Shown: piece after piece, positions 25,911 to 35,466 of the stretch
How the letters are laid out: the number at the start of each line of letters is the position of its first letter
How positions within the stretch are numbered: the first letter of the stretch is position 1
Assembly: GCF_013407185.1 (NCBI RefSeq)
Contig: NZ_CP026995.1
Location: 62,001 to 126,000 of the forward strand
Direction of reading: 5' to 3'
Source: Nitrosopumilus ureiphilus
Lineage (GTDB): Archaea; Thermoproteota; Nitrososphaeria; Nitrososphaerales; Nitrosopumilaceae
DNA length: 64,000 nt
Notes under the pieces: generated by a model
Seen by the model: the letters and a program-made list of their open reading frames with translations, nothing else
Told to the model about the DNA's origin: nothing
Database searches by the model: none
Translations under genes and position numbers: made by a program

Positions 25911-27818
25911 TCAAATATTTCCTAATTTTTTCTTAATGTTTTTTAAAAGAAGATTATTTACTATTTCGCCTGAAACTTTTCCTCTTAATTCCTTCATAAC
26001 AATTCCCATCAATGGCCCAATTGATCGTTCTTTTTGATTTTTGACTATTTCTTGATTTTTTTCAATTACATCCACGATGATTTCTTCTACTTTTACTTCA
26101 TCAATAGTCTCAATTGACGCATTTCTCAATGCTTCATCAATTGTTTGAGATTTGCCAGACATGATACTCTCATAAATTATCTCAATTGATTCTTTTGCAA
26201 TTTTTCCTTCTGCTAATAGTTGAAATGATTTTACTATGTTCTCTTCTGTTAATAATTTAGAATTTAGACCGTTTCTCTCTAAATTAGTAATTGTAGAACA
26301 TAAAATTGATGCAACAAATGTAGGATTGACTTTAATTTTTCCAACAATTTTTTCAAACAATTCAATATAGCGTGAATCAAAAATTTGCTCAGAAAGCTGA
26401 GAATTCAATTCATATTTTTTTTGTAACTCTAAAAGTGATTCATCCCATGATTTTGGAATATTTTTTGTAGCATTTTCTAATTCTTGATTTGTAATTGAAA
26501 TTGGCGGGATATCTGTTTCAGGATACATTCTTGACGCACCTGGACGTGGTCTTAAGAATACTGTTTCACCAGTCTGTGTAGCCAATCTAGTTTCTGCAGG
26601 GACTCCTTTTTTGGCTTCTTCTAATCTATTGATAATTGAATTAATTGCAAAATCTATTTTTGAAGAAGGAGCTGCAATAATTAAAAATGCGTCGTTTTGA
26701 TTAACCTTTAAAATATTTCTTACAATTAAAATATCGTCCTCTTCAATTCCATAGTTTGGTAGTTCATCAGAATGAAAAACTCCTCCAATACCATAAAACT
26801 TTACTAATTGTCCTATCTCTTTTCCTAATCTAATTCCTTCAAATGGTGTATATCCAAACATTCCAGAAAAATTTTCAATTTTTATTGCTTTGATAATTGA
26901 ATTATCTTTTAATGCTTTTTGAATTATTTTAGATTTACAGCTTTTCCAATTTTCAGTGATATCAAAAATATTTTCTCTTTTTGAAATTCCTTCAAAATCT
27001 GAATTCCTTAATTTTTCAGCAATTTTTACTAATCCAAACTGTCTTTTAGCCTCGAATTCTACTACTTTTTCCAATTGATCTAATTGTTGAACCCCTTTTA
27101 CTTCTACTACTCCCCCTCCATCTTTTACTGAAACATTGACATCTTGTCTAATCGATCCAATTCCTCTTGTTACTTTTTTGGTACTTCGTAATAGCCTACC
27201 TAAAGATAATGCGATTTTTTTAATTTTTTTAGAATCTCCTTCTACAGGATCTAATGCAATCTCTAAAAGAGGTACACCAAGTCGATCCAAGCTATATTCT
27301 CTAATGTTTCCCTTATCTCCAAGAAGTTTTGCTGCATCTTCTTCAAGACAAATTGATTGTATACCTACTTTCTCACCATCAACTTCAATTTGCCCTCCTT
27401 GTGAAATTAACATGGTTCGTTGAAATCCTGTTGTATTTGAACCATCAATTACAGTTTTTCTCATTGGATAAATTTCATTAAAAATTTTTGAATGAAGCGA
27501 TGTTGCAATTACAAGTGCAAGATCTTTTGCATCATTATCTAAGTTATGAGGTGGCTCTTCATCTTGTTCAACTAAGCAGCTACTTTCTGAATTTGCATAA
27601 TAGACTATTGTTTTTGATTTTAATTTTTCAAATAATACAGCTGGATCATATTCTCCCAATTCACTCTTAACTGCACGCAATTTCCTTTGAAATTTAATTG
27701 AATATTCTTCTGATTCAATTGGTTTACAATTACAAAATAATTTTTTGTTTGTTGCTAATTGTTGATGAATTTCTAGTCCTACTTTTAATCCAATATCACT
27801 TATAGAAAATTCTGACAC
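25911..27818 (-). CDS. gatE: Glu-tRNA(Gln) amidotransferase subunit E
   Basis: Kinase/transferase subunit of the archaeal GatDE enzyme that turns Glu-tRNA(Gln) into Gln-tRNA(Gln). Features: GLKVGLEIHQQL near the start, the cradle-domain zinc cysteines (KLFCNCKP), an archaeal AspRS-like insertion in the middle, PGASRMYPETDIPPI, and a YqeY-like tail ending GPLMGIVMKELRGKVSGEIVN. I prefer the GTG start at 27818, 6 nt after an AGAGGA ribosome-binding site and 13 nt after gatD. An upstream ATG at 27854 would add 12 residues and overlap gatD. Confidence 0.94.
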   Translation of the reverse strand: MSEFSISDIGLKVGLEIHQQLATNKKLFCNCKPIESEEYSIKFQRKLRAVKSELGEYDPAVLFEKLKSKTIVYYANSESSCLVEQDEEPPHNLDNDAKDLALVIATSLHSKIFNEIYPMRKTVIDGSNTTGFQRTMLISQGGQIEVDGEKVGIQSICLEEDAAKLLGDKGNIREYSLDRLGVPLLEIALDPVEGDSKKIKKIALSLGRLLRSTKKVTRGIGSIRQDVNVSVKDGGGVVEVKGVQQLDQLEKVVEFEAKRQFGLVKIAEKLRNSDFEGISKRENIFDITENWKSCKSKIIQKALKDNSIIKAIKIENFSGMFGYTPFEGIRLGKEIGQLVKFYGIGGVFHSDELPNYGIEEDDILIVRNILKVNQNDAFLIIAAPSSKIDFAINSIINRLEEAKKGVPAETRLATQTGETVFLRPRPGASRMYPETDIPPISITNQELENATKNIPKSWDESLLELQKKYELNSQLSEQIFDSRYIELFEKIVGKIKVNPTFVASILCSTITNLERNGLNSKLLTEENIVKSFQLLAEGKIAKESIEIIYESIMSGKSQTIDEALRNASIETIDEVKVEEIIVDVIEKNQEIVKNQKERSIGPLMGIVMKELRGKVSGEIVNNLLLKNIKKKLGNI

Positions 27819-27831
27819 TTTATTTCCTCTC

Positions 27832-29121
27832 TTAATTTGATATCTCTGATGCAATATTTCTCAGCATAATTTTCTTTATTTCTTCAATATTTCGTGAATT
27901 TCCTATTGCCCACATTGTCTTAACTAATGCTACTTCTGGAATCATATTTTCTAATGGAATTATACCTAAATTAAGCAAATCACGACCACTCTCATAAACT
28001 GTCATTCGAACTCTACCATCAATACATTGCGAAGTCATACCTAGAAAAATTCCTTTCTCATTTGCTTTTTTTACACTATCATACATTGTCCTTCCTATAT
28101 GGCCTAATCCTGTTCCTTCAAAAATTATTCCTTTGTAACCCATTTCAATAATTTTTTCTAATAAACCTGGATCATATCCAGGATGATATTTCACTAATAC
28201 AACTTTAGTATCTAGGTTAATTCTTGGATAGAATTCATTTATTTTAAAAAAATCTTCTTTAATGTTTTTTTGAATTTGATTTTCTGCAATTATGAATGCA
28301 GGATTATCCCCAATTGTTTGAAATGCACCTCTTTTGCTAGTATGGTTTTTTCTTACTCTAGTTCCTATATGACATGCAATTGTTTCATCATTTTCATCAT
28401 GGTGCATCACAACATAGACACCTTTAGTATTACTTGTAGTGATAAATTTTGTTGCACCAATCAAATTTAATGCTGCATCAGATGAAGCACGATCTGAAGA
28501 TCTTTGAGAACCTACAAGTACAATTGGTATTGAAAATCCTGCCAATGCAAATGAAAGAAATGATGATGTATAATGCATGGTATCTGTACCATGTGCAATA
28601 ATTATCCCAGCATAATCTGATTTAGAATATTCATTTATCTTTTTAGCAATTTGTAACCAATGTTCAGGTTGTATATTTTCAGAATATTCTGAAAATATTA
28701 CCTCTGCATCAATATTGGCAATTTTTGCAAGCTCTGGAACAGATGCATTAAGTTCTTCAGCTGTTAATACAGGAGTTACTGAGCCTGTTCGATAATCAAC
28801 CTTACTTGCAATTGTTCCTCCAGTTGATAACAGTAAAATTTTTGGCAATCCTTCAATTTTTTCTATTCTTTCACTTTTTTCAATTATTTTTTCTGTATCT
28901 TGATTTTTCTCAATGTTCTTAATTTCAGCAATTTCTAACCCTACATTGTATCCATTTTTTAATTTCAAAACAATGTGTTTGTCATCACTATGTTCATACC
29001 TTGGCATTATTATGCCTGAATACGCAATATCTGCAATAATCTTGACAGAATCGCCTACTGCAATTTTATTTGCCTTTAGAAATTCTAGCGAATTACCCTC
29101 ATATCCTCTGTATTCTGACAT
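27832..29121 (-). CDS. gatD: Glu-tRNA(Gln) amidotransferase subunit D
   Basis: Asparaginase-type glutaminase that supplies ammonia to GatE. The 429-residue protein has the small N-terminal GatD domain (about 1-80). The asparaginase domain follows, with LLSTGGTIASKVDYRTGSV (first catalytic Thr), the second motif IIIAHGTDTMHYTSSF, and the Lys-containing SQRSSDRASSDA region. It is the upstream gene of gatD-gatE. The GatDE pair is confined to archaea. Confidence 0.96.
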   Translation of the reverse strand: MSEYRGYEGNSLEFLKANKIAVGDSVKIIADIAYSGIIMPRYEHSDDKHIVLKLKNGYNVGLEIAEIKNIEKNQDTEKIIEKSERIEKIEGLPKILLLSTGGTIASKVDYRTGSVTPVLTAEELNASVPELAKIANIDAEVIFSEYSENIQPEHWLQIAKKINEYSKSDYAGIIIAHGTDTMHYTSSFLSFALAGFSIPIVLVGSQRSSDRASSDAALNLIGATKFITTSNTKGVYVVMHHDENDETIACHIGTRVRKNHTSKRGAFQTIGDNPAFIIAENQIQKNIKEDFFKINEFYPRINLDTKVVLVKYHPGYDPGLLEKIIEMGYKGIIFEGTGLGHIGRTMYDSVKKANEKGIFLGMTSQCIDGRVRMTVYESGRDLLNLGIIPLENMIPEVALVKTMWAIGNSRNIEEIKKIMLRNIASEISN

Positions 29122-29153
29122 TTATGAGAATTAGATTTGTTATTTAATTAAAA

Positions 29154-31340
29154 CTACCTGTAATAGGAAGCCACTAGTTTTTCGCCTAATTTTAGATCTT
29201 TTTGCTCTCTGACTTTTTTTACTGCTTCTTCAAAGTGTTTCATAGTAACCTTGGCATCAATTGTAGTTTTCTCAATATCTTTCTCATCTGGATGTGAATC
29301 TAAAAATTCATGAATTACAAGAGATACTGCAGTATTTGCAATAGATGCTGTGTCTGCACCGCTGAGCCCATCAGTTAGATCAGCAATTTTCTCAATATCT
29401 ACATGTTGAGGATCACTTTTATCATCCATTATTGGAATTTTTGCTGCATTGATTTTCAAGATGCTCTTTCTGCTCTCTTTATCTGGAAGTGGAATCTGAA
29501 TAATCTTATCAAATCGTCCAGGCCTTAATAATGCAGGATCTATCATATCTGCTCTATTTGTTGCAGCTAACACAATAACGCCGTGCATATTTTCCATTCC
29601 GTCTAATTCTGTAAGTAATTGACTGACAACTCTTTCAGTAACTGCTGTTTCTCCACCTGCTCCTCTTATTGGTGCAATAGAATCTATTTCATCAAAGAAT
29701 ATAACACATGGAGCAGATTGACGTGCTCTTTTGAAAATCTCTCTAATTCCTCTCTCTGATTCTCCTACCCATTTTGATAAAAGCTCGGGGCCTCTAACAG
29801 AAACAAAGTTGGCTTCACTTTGTGTAGCTACTGCTTTTGCAAGTAATGTCTTACCTGTTCCACTTGGACCGTGAAGTAAGATTCCTCTTGGCATAGTATG
29901 TCCTAATTTATCATAAAGGCCAGGATATTTCATAGGCCATTCAACGGCCTCTTGTAGCTCACGTTTGACTTCTTCTAATCCTCCAACATCATCCCATTTT
30001 ACATCTGGGTTTTCTATGAAAACTTCTCTCATACCTGATGGAGTAACTTCAATCAAAGCTTTGAGGAAATCATCATTATTTACAATTAATTTATCTAAAG
30101 TTTCTGGAGGAATTTTCTCTTCTTCTAAATTAAGAATAGGTAGTAATCTTCTCAAGCATTTCATTGCAGCCTCTTTACAGAGATATTCCAAGTCTGCTCC
30201 AACATAACCGTGACTGACTGCTGAAATTTTATCAATATTAACATCATCAGATAGCGGCATGTTTCTACTATGAATTGCAAGAATATCTTTTCTTCCTTTC
30301 TTGTCTGGAACTTTAATCTCAATCTCTCTATCAAATCTTCCCGGTCTTCTAAGTGCAGGATCAATTGCATTTGGTCTGTTTGTTGCAGAAATTACTATTA
30401 CTTTTCCTCTAGCTTCTAGACCATCCATTAATGACAACATTTGAGAAACAACTCTTCGTTCAACTTCTCCAGTAACTTCTTCTCTTTTTGGTGCAATAGA
30501 ATCTATTTCATCAACAAAGATAATTGATGGAGATTTTTCTCTTGCCTCTTTGAAAATTTCTCTTAGTCTAGCTTCACTTTCTCCGTAAAACTTACTCATA
30601 ATTTCTGGACCTGAGATACTGATAAAATGCGCATTACTTTCATTGGCTACTGCTTTTGCAAGTAATGTCTTTCCTGTTCCGGGAGGACCATACAATAAGA
30701 CACCTTTTGGTGCTTCAATTCCCAACTTTTCAAAAATCTCTGGATGTCTTAATGGAAGCTCAATCATTTCTCTGACTTTCTTAATCTCATCTGTTAAACC
30801 ACCAATGTCTTCATAGGTTACTTGTGGAACTCCACGCAATGTTTCTCCTTTTTCTGCAATATGGAAAACAGTTTTTTGAGTAACTAAAACAGCATCAGCT
30901 GCGGGGGTAACTCCAATAACTTGAAAAGTTAAACGTCCACCAAAATATGGAACCATTACATTGTCACCTTTAATCAAAGGAACACTTTCTAGAGCATCTG
31001 CAAGATACCTTTCATCAATTGGAGGAATTGCCTCTAATGGAGCAACTACTACTTTTTCTGCAGCAACTGCCTTTATTTTTCTAACAGAAATTGTATCTCC
31101 GATTGCAATTCCTGAATTATTTCTTCCAAGTCCATCAATTCTAATAATTCCTTTTCCTTCATCAGATGGATACAAAGGTAGACATTTTGCAACCGTTCTT
31201 CTTTTACCTTTAATTTCTATAACATCGCCTGTAGAAGCATTTAGAGTATCCATGGAATCATAATCGATTCTTGCTACTCCTCTCCCAACATCTCTGGTAT
31301 ATGCTTCGAGAACTTTGAGGGAAAGACCACTTTGGCTCAT
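29154..31340 (-). CDS. cdc48: CDC48/VAT-type AAA+ ATPase
   Basis: Hexameric protein unfoldase of 728 residues feeding proteins to degradation or remodelling complexes. A double-psi-barrel N domain (about 1-165) precedes two AAA modules. D1 has Walker A GPPGTGKT (218-225) and Walker [14 protein letters not shown]2 has Walker A GPSGTGKT and Walker [13 protein letters not shown]. Both contain the second region of homology with arginine fingers ([20 protein letters not shown]). The C-terminus ends in KLVASYYR, compatible with a proteasome-gate-opening hydrophobic/Tyr tail. Confidence 0.97.
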   Translation of the reverse strand: MSQSGLSLKVLEAYTRDVGRGVARIDYDSMDTLNASTGDVIEIKGKRRTVAKCLPLYPSDEGKGIIRIDGLGRNNSGIAIGDTISVRKIKAVAAEKVVVAPLEAIPPIDERYLADALESVPLIKGDNVMVPYFGGRLTFQVIGVTPAADAVLVTQKTVFHIAEKGETLRGVPQVTYEDIGGLTDEIKKVREMIELPLRHPEIFEKLGIEAPKGVLLYGPPGTGKTLLAKAVANESNAHFISISGPEIMSKFYGESEARLREIFKEAREKSPSIIFVDEIDSIAPKREEVTGEVERRVVSQMLSLMDGLEARGKVIVISATNRPNAIDPALRRPGRFDREIEIKVPDKKGRKDILAIHSRNMPLSDDVNIDKISAVSHGYVGADLEYLCKEAAMKCLRRLLPILNLEEEKIPPETLDKLIVNNDDFLKALIEVTPSGMREVFIENPDVKWDDVGGLEEVKRELQEAVEWPMKYPGLYDKLGHTMPRGILLHGPSGTGKTLLAKAVATQSEANFVSVRGPELLSKWVGESERGIREIFKRARQSAPCVIFFDEIDSIAPIRGAGGETAVTERVVSQLLTELDGMENMHGVIVLAATNRADMIDPALLRPGRFDKIIQIPLPDKESRKSILKINAAKIPIMDDKSDPQHVDIEKIADLTDGLSGADTASIANTAVSLVIHEFLDSHPDEKDIEKTTIDAKVTMKHFEEAVKKVREQKDLKLGEKLVASYYR

Positions 31341-31360
31341 ACAGAAATGCCCTTTGTCTA

Positions 31361-31370
31361 ATTTTTATAC
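31361..31370 (-). promoter_or_regulatory. TATA element of cdc48
   Basis: On the minus strand GTATAAAAAT lies centred 26 nt before the cdc48 ATG, the spacing expected for a leaderless archaeal mRNA. Confidence 0.5.
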
Positions 31371-31410
31371 CTTTGTGGTAATTTTCTTAACTTACAATAG
31401 ACATCACAAG

Positions 31411-31418
31411 CTTAAAAT
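31411..31418 (+). promoter_or_regulatory. TATA-like element of rpl2
   Basis: CTTAAAAT about 28 nt before the TTG start of the L2 gene, in the 103-bp spacer shared with the divergent cdc48. The spacing supports a leaderless transcript and the TTG start. Confidence 0.4.
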
Positions 31419-31443
31419 CCTCTTTACGTAGGAAACGATCAAC

Positions 31444-32178
31444 TTGGGTAAGAGACCATTAGTTAGAAGACGTGGCCGTGGAGGCATGCAGTTTAGGTCT
31501 ACGTCTACTGGTAAAGTAGGCTCCAAGGCAAATTATCCTCGTTTTCCACTTGCTGAACAACATGAAGGTGAAATTATCGATTTGGTTCACGAACGTGGAC
31601 GAGAAGCACCATTGACTAAAATTCGATTTGAAGATGGATCTGTTTCATACATTCCAGCAATTCTTGGAGCTAAAGTAGGTGAAATTTTACAATTTGGATT
31701 AAAATCAAAAATTGAGAAAGGAAATGTAATAAGCGTTCAAAATATTCCTGACGGTACAATTGTCTGTAATATTGAAAAGCATTTTGGAGATGGTGGCGCT
31801 ATAGTTAAATCTGCAGGTACTAATGCAACTATCTTCTCTCATGGTGATGAGGGAGTTACTGTTAAACTACCATCTGGAAGATTTACTACACTAAATCCAA
31901 AGAATAGAGCCATGATTGGCACTCTTGCTGGTGGTGGAGCAAGTGAACGACACTTTATGAGTGCAGGTAACAAATGGCGTAGTTTTAAGGCTAAAGGAAA
32001 GAAATATCCAATTGTCAGAGGTGTTGCTCAAGCAGCATATGTTCACCCACATGGTGGTGGTCGTCATCAACACGTCGGACAAAGCTCAACTGTTTCAAGA
32101 GATGCTCCTCCTGGTGCAAAAGTAGGAAGTATTGCAGCTAGAAAGACTGGTAGAGCTAGAATTAAAGAAAGAAAGTAG
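31444..32178 (+). CDS. rpl2: Large-subunit ribosomal protein uL2
   Basis: Peptidyl-transferase-centre protein of the 50S subunit (244 aa). Archaeal L2 features include MGKRPLVRRRGRGG at the start, the RAMIGTLAGGG loop, VRGVAQAAYVHPHGGGRHQHVG with the conserved His region, and the basic C-terminal tail. The start is TTG. In many archaea this gene lies inside the S10-type cluster between L23 and S19. Here it stands alone between cdc48 and acylphosphatase. Confidence 0.97.
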   Translation: MGKRPLVRRRGRGGMQFRSTSTGKVGSKANYPRFPLAEQHEGEIIDLVHERGREAPLTKIRFEDGSVSYIPAILGAKVGEILQFGLKSKIEKGNVISVQNIPDGTIVCNIEKHFGDGGAIVKSAGTNATIFSHGDEGVTVKLPSGRFTTLNPKNRAMIGTLAGGGASERHFMSAGNKWRSFKAKGKKYPIVRGVAQAAYVHPHGGGRHQHVGQSSTVSRDAPPGAKVGSIAARKTGRARIKERK

Positions 32179-32227
32179 TTTCTCTTTAACCTAAAATTGA
32201 TTAATGACTCTTTGAAATCTATTTTTA

Positions 32228-32506
32228 ATGTCAAAACAACGAATTAGAATTTTTGTAACGGGTAGAGTACAAGGAGTTTTTTTTCGTCAGACATTAAAAG
32301 CTAAAGCAAAACAAAATGATGTGTCTGGTTGGGTCAAAAATCTGAAAGATGGTCGTGTTGAAGCTGTTTTAGAAGGGAACACAGAAAATGTTACCAGACT
32401 AGTTGAATGGGCTCATGGTGGACCTGCAAATGCAATTGTTGAGGATGTAGAAATACGAAATGAAAAATTCACTGGAGAATTTTCAAAATTTGATGTTGCA
32501 TATTAA
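32228..32506 (+). CDS. acyP: Acylphosphatase
   Basis: Hydrolyses carboxyl-phosphate bonds of acylphosphates. The 92-residue protein has the catalytic motif VTGRVQGVFFRQTLK with the phosphate-binding loop and Arg, and the catalytic Asn in GWVKNLKDGRVEAVLEG. Length and motifs are standard. The usual Val/Tyr-Phe-Arg pattern is FFRQ here. The end overlaps the convergent gene by 4 bp. Confidence 0.95.
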   Translation: MSKQRIRIFVTGRVQGVFFRQTLKAKAKQNDVSGWVKNLKDGRVEAVLEGNTENVTRLVEWAHGGPANAIVEDVEIRNEKFTGEFSKFDVAY

Positions 32507-32835
32507 TTAATTTTCTCAAATGCTTCTTTAATGATATTACCAAACTCTAAAATTTTTTGTTCTTTGCTTATTTGAATAATTTGTATTGGTTCTTTTCTAC
32601 TTTTTTGAATTTTAATAATTACTCCTTCTTTTTGAGGTTCTACATCTGCAAACCATCTAAAAGTAATTGATTTGCAAAAAACAACTCTGTGCATCCTAAT
32701 GTCTTCAACTACATTTTCTCCTAAAGAGAAACAAAATTCTCTAATGGAGTCAAAAAGAGGTAAAACTGAACTGGGAATTTGTTTCTTAAAATCTTCATAT
32801 TTTCTTTTATTCCCAAATGAGATAATTCCTTCCAT
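32503..32835 (-). CDS. Hypothetical protein resembling DUF5655
   Basis: 110-residue protein. KYEDFKKQIPSSVLPLFDSIREFCFSLGENVVEDIRMHRVVF and the following strand pattern (ITFRWFADVEPQKEGVIIKI) resemble the small DUF5655 fold linked to restriction-like or DNA-associated proteins. The match is from memory of pattern and is uncertain. No signal peptide or membrane segment is visible. The gene ends inside acylphosphatase (4-bp overlap). Confidence 0.55.
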   Translation of the reverse strand: MEGIISFGNKRKYEDFKKQIPSSVLPLFDSIREFCFSLGENVVEDIRMHRVVFCKSITFRWFADVEPQKEGVIIKIQKSRKEPIQIIQISKEQKILEFGNIIKEAFEKIN

Positions 32836-32864
32836 GATCTAGCAGTTTTGATTTAAATTATAAA

Positions 32865-33180
32865 GGTAGTAGATCTGCTGGCTCCAGTCTAGACGAATAG
32901 CCCCATTTCAAGGCATACAAGATCCGCCACGTTGACGAGGAAGCGTGGATGCCCCACCTTAGGATTGCTCCCTCCCGGACCTCATCCCTTTCGATGGTTC
33001 AGTCTTAGAAGTTATCCCTTCGAATATTTCTAGTCCTGCAACCACCCGCCTCGGCGTGATTTCATTTCCGCACACCAAGCGGGAATTACCCATCTAGAGA
33101 TTTACCCAACAGTTGCTGATCTCTGCATATAGCCGGTTTCAGAACAGGGCACGGCTGGCACCCTAATCCTACCTACTACC
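32865..33180 (-). ncRNA. ffs: SRP RNA (7S RNA), archaeal type
   Basis: A 316-nt non-coding stretch with G+C far above its surroundings, a common sign of structured RNA in low-G+C archaea. The ends GGTAGTAG and CTACTACC pair to close helix 1. On the minus strand the Alu region shows CCCTGTTCTGAAACCGGC followed by the helix 3/4 segments. The S domain contains the SRP54-binding helix 8 with CCGGGAGGGAGCAATCCTAAG (split here: CCGGGAGGGAG, CAATCCTAAG) near 32958-32980. Length suits archaeal SRP RNA. Confidence 0.92.
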
Positions 33181-33213
33181 ATTTTTTCTAAAACAAAGTA
33201 TGCTATATTTGCA

Positions 33214-34128
33214 TTAGGTTTGATTTTCTTTCAGTTTTAAAACCATATTACATACTGAGCATATGTTTCCAGTGCATTCAGTTCCACATTTCTCACAAAC
33301 TGTTTTTTCTTTTGGATTTGTAGTCTTTACAATTTGAGAAACTTTGAGAATTGATTGATACAAATTATTTTTAACTCCACTGTGTTTAGTTTCTAGTGAA
33401 TTTAGAAATTCACGAATCTCTGTTCTTATTCCTTCATTCATGTGTGGACAAGGTTCTGATTGAAATGGAATATCATTTGTAAATGCATAAAACACTATTT
33501 CGGATTCATATATCTCACAAAATGGTTTTATTTTTCTTAAAGAATTTGAGGACGTATCAGGATCCATCCACCCAATTTTTGTTGTGTCTCCTGAAAGCAT
33601 ATTGATTACAAATGTTTGTAATGTATCATCTAGATTGTGACCTGTTGCAATAACATCTGCATCGATATCTTTAGCTGCATAATCTATTGCTCTCCTTCTA
33701 AGGGTTCCACATATTGAACATGATGAAGTTTTCTCATTTTCTCGTAAATCTAGGGCTTCATCTAGTGTTAATTCGAATAAATCTTTGTAAGAGTAAACTT
33801 TGTGTTCTACATTTAGTTCAGCACAAAACTTTTCAACAATCTCTAATGCCTCATTTCTATATCCTGGAATTCCTTCATCAATAGTAATTGCTTTAATTTT
33901 AAAACTATGAGTTGATGCCATTTCATTAATGATTTTCAGTAATGCCAGAGAATCTTTTCCTCCTGATACTGCAACTGCTACTAAGTCATTATGTTTAATC
34001 ATATTATATTTTGAAATAGTTTTAGCAGTCTTTCTAACAATAGAGTTTGAGAAACAAGTTGAGCATAATTTTTGACCTGAATATTTTCTTGTATAGACAG
34101 CTGGGTTTTCACAACTATCACAAATCAT
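33214..34128 (-). CDS. ncsA: tRNA 2-thiolation enzyme, NcsA/TtuA/Ctu1 family
   Basis: PP-loop ATP pyrophosphatase that thiolates uridine in tRNA using a sulfur carrier. The 304-residue protein has an N-terminal zinc site (C3, C6, C22, C25), PP-loop AVSGGKDSLA (residues 53-62), the central CSICGTLRRRAID with catalytic or cluster cysteines, and ATGHNLDDTLQTF. A C-terminal zinc ribbon CEKCGTECTGNICSVC follows. The target is either U34 (NcsA/Ctu1) or U54 (TtuA). It lies next to SRP RNA, 33 bp downstream of its 5' end. Confidence 0.92.
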   Translation of the reverse strand: MICDSCENPAVYTRKYSGQKLCSTCFSNSIVRKTAKTISKYNMIKHNDLVAVAVSGGKDSLALLKIINEMASTHSFKIKAITIDEGIPGYRNEALEIVEKFCAELNVEHKVYSYKDLFELTLDEALDLRENEKTSSCSICGTLRRRAIDYAAKDIDADVIATGHNLDDTLQTFVINMLSGDTTKIGWMDPDTSSNSLRKIKPFCEIYESEIVFYAFTNDIPFQSEPCPHMNEGIRTEIREFLNSLETKHSGVKNNLYQSILKVSQIVKTTNPKEKTVCEKCGTECTGNICSVCNMVLKLKENQT

Positions 34129-34227
34129 GAAATTATTGATTCTTTTCCATTAATGATTCTTTAGGAAATATGATATATAAAATAAAAAAATAAAATAGTT
34201 TAATTCTATGTATTTCAAACAAATAAA

Positions 34228-35466
34228 ATGGATTTTTACCAAATAACAGTAATTTTTTGGATATTGATTATTTGGTTCATCGTAGAAATATTAATTCAAA
34301 TTTGGGTTAAACTAGTAAATAAAAAATTTCAATGGCTGATAATTTCAAAAGATGAAACACCTAAATTATCTAAAGATGGTTTAGAAAAATTCTTCCAGCA
34401 TGGTTATGATTCAAAATTAGGATGGATTAGAAAATCAAATACTTCTAATCATGAAAAAGGTAAAGATGGAGAAACATTTTGGAGTATTAATGAAATTGGA
34501 GCTAGAACAAACCCAAAATTTGAAAATCAAAAATCTTCTATATCGTGTTTTGGTGATTCATTTACATTTTGTAGACAAGTGAATGATAATGAAACATGGG
34601 AACATTATTTATCAAAATTAGAAAAAACAAATGTACAAAATTTTGGAGTTGGAAATTATGGACTTGATCAAAGTATTTTAAGACTTGAACGAGAATATTC
34701 TAAAAATCAAACTGATATAGTGATTTTAGCTGTAGTACCTGATACAATATGTAGAATCGTGAGTTTATGGAAGCATTATTATGAATATGGCAATACTTTT
34801 GCATTCAAACCTAGATTTATCTTAAAAGATAATAAAATTGAATTAATCAAAAACATAATTGATGAAAAACAAAAATTTGATAATTATGAAAAATATCTAA
34901 AAGAAATTCAGGAATTTGATTATTTTTTCAAACAAAAATTTATTAAAGAAAAAATTTCTTTCCCATATTCTTTTAACATATTTAAAAATATAACAAGAAA
35001 TTTATTAATTTTAAAATGGATTACAAAAATTTACTTTTATAGGAAATTAGGTAAAGATGTTTCAAAATTTGAATGGAAACCTATGAAAGTGATAATGGAA
35101 ATAAATCTGAAATGGAGAATAAAATTATTTCAAGACTCAAATACTCTTATTTTATTTGAAAAAATCTTGGAACGCTTTTCAAAATTTAGTTTTGATCAGC
35201 AATTTATATCCATTTTTATGTTTATTCCTCAAAAAGATGATATGGAATTTATAAAATCAAATTTTCATTTTTATCAAAATTTTATAACAACAATTAATGG
35301 TATAAATGGATTGCATTTTATTGATGTGACCAAAAACTTTCTCAAAGTAGATAACTTAGATGAATTATATTCTGATGATAATCAATATGGTGGTCATTTA
35401 TCTAAACAGGGTAATGAATTAGTAGCTAAAATTATTTATAAAAAATTACAAACAATAAAAAATTAA
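34228..35466 (+). CDS. Membrane-anchored SGNH/GDSL-hydrolase-like protein
   Basis: 412 residues. An N-terminal hydrophobic helix (about 5-28) would anchor the protein in the membrane. A hydrolase-like domain follows with SCFGDSFTFCRQ (block I, Ser111), NFGVGNYG (blocks II/III) and the C-terminal GGHLSKQGNELVAKII, which supplies the block-V His. This layout fits surface-polysaccharide O-acyl transferases or esterases of the SGNH group. It opens the glycan block and ends 4 bp inside the convergent phosphatase-superfamily gene. A+T content is very high. Confidence 0.75.
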   Translation: MDFYQITVIFWILIIWFIVEILIQIWVKLVNKKFQWLIISKDETPKLSKDGLEKFFQHGYDSKLGWIRKSNTSNHEKGKDGETFWSINEIGARTNPKFENQKSSISCFGDSFTFCRQVNDNETWEHYLSKLEKTNVQNFGVGNYGLDQSILRLEREYSKNQTDIVILAVVPDTICRIVSLWKHYYEYGNTFAFKPRFILKDNKIELIKNIIDEKQKFDNYEKYLKEIQEFDYFFKQKFIKEKISFPYSFNIFKNITRNLLILKWITKIYFYRKLGKDVSKFEWKPMKVIMEINLKWRIKLFQDSNTLILFEKILERFSKFSFDQQFISIFMFIPQKDDMEFIKSNFHFYQNFITTINGINGLHFIDVTKNFLKVDNLDELYSDDNQYGGHLSKQGNELVAKIIYKKLQTIKN

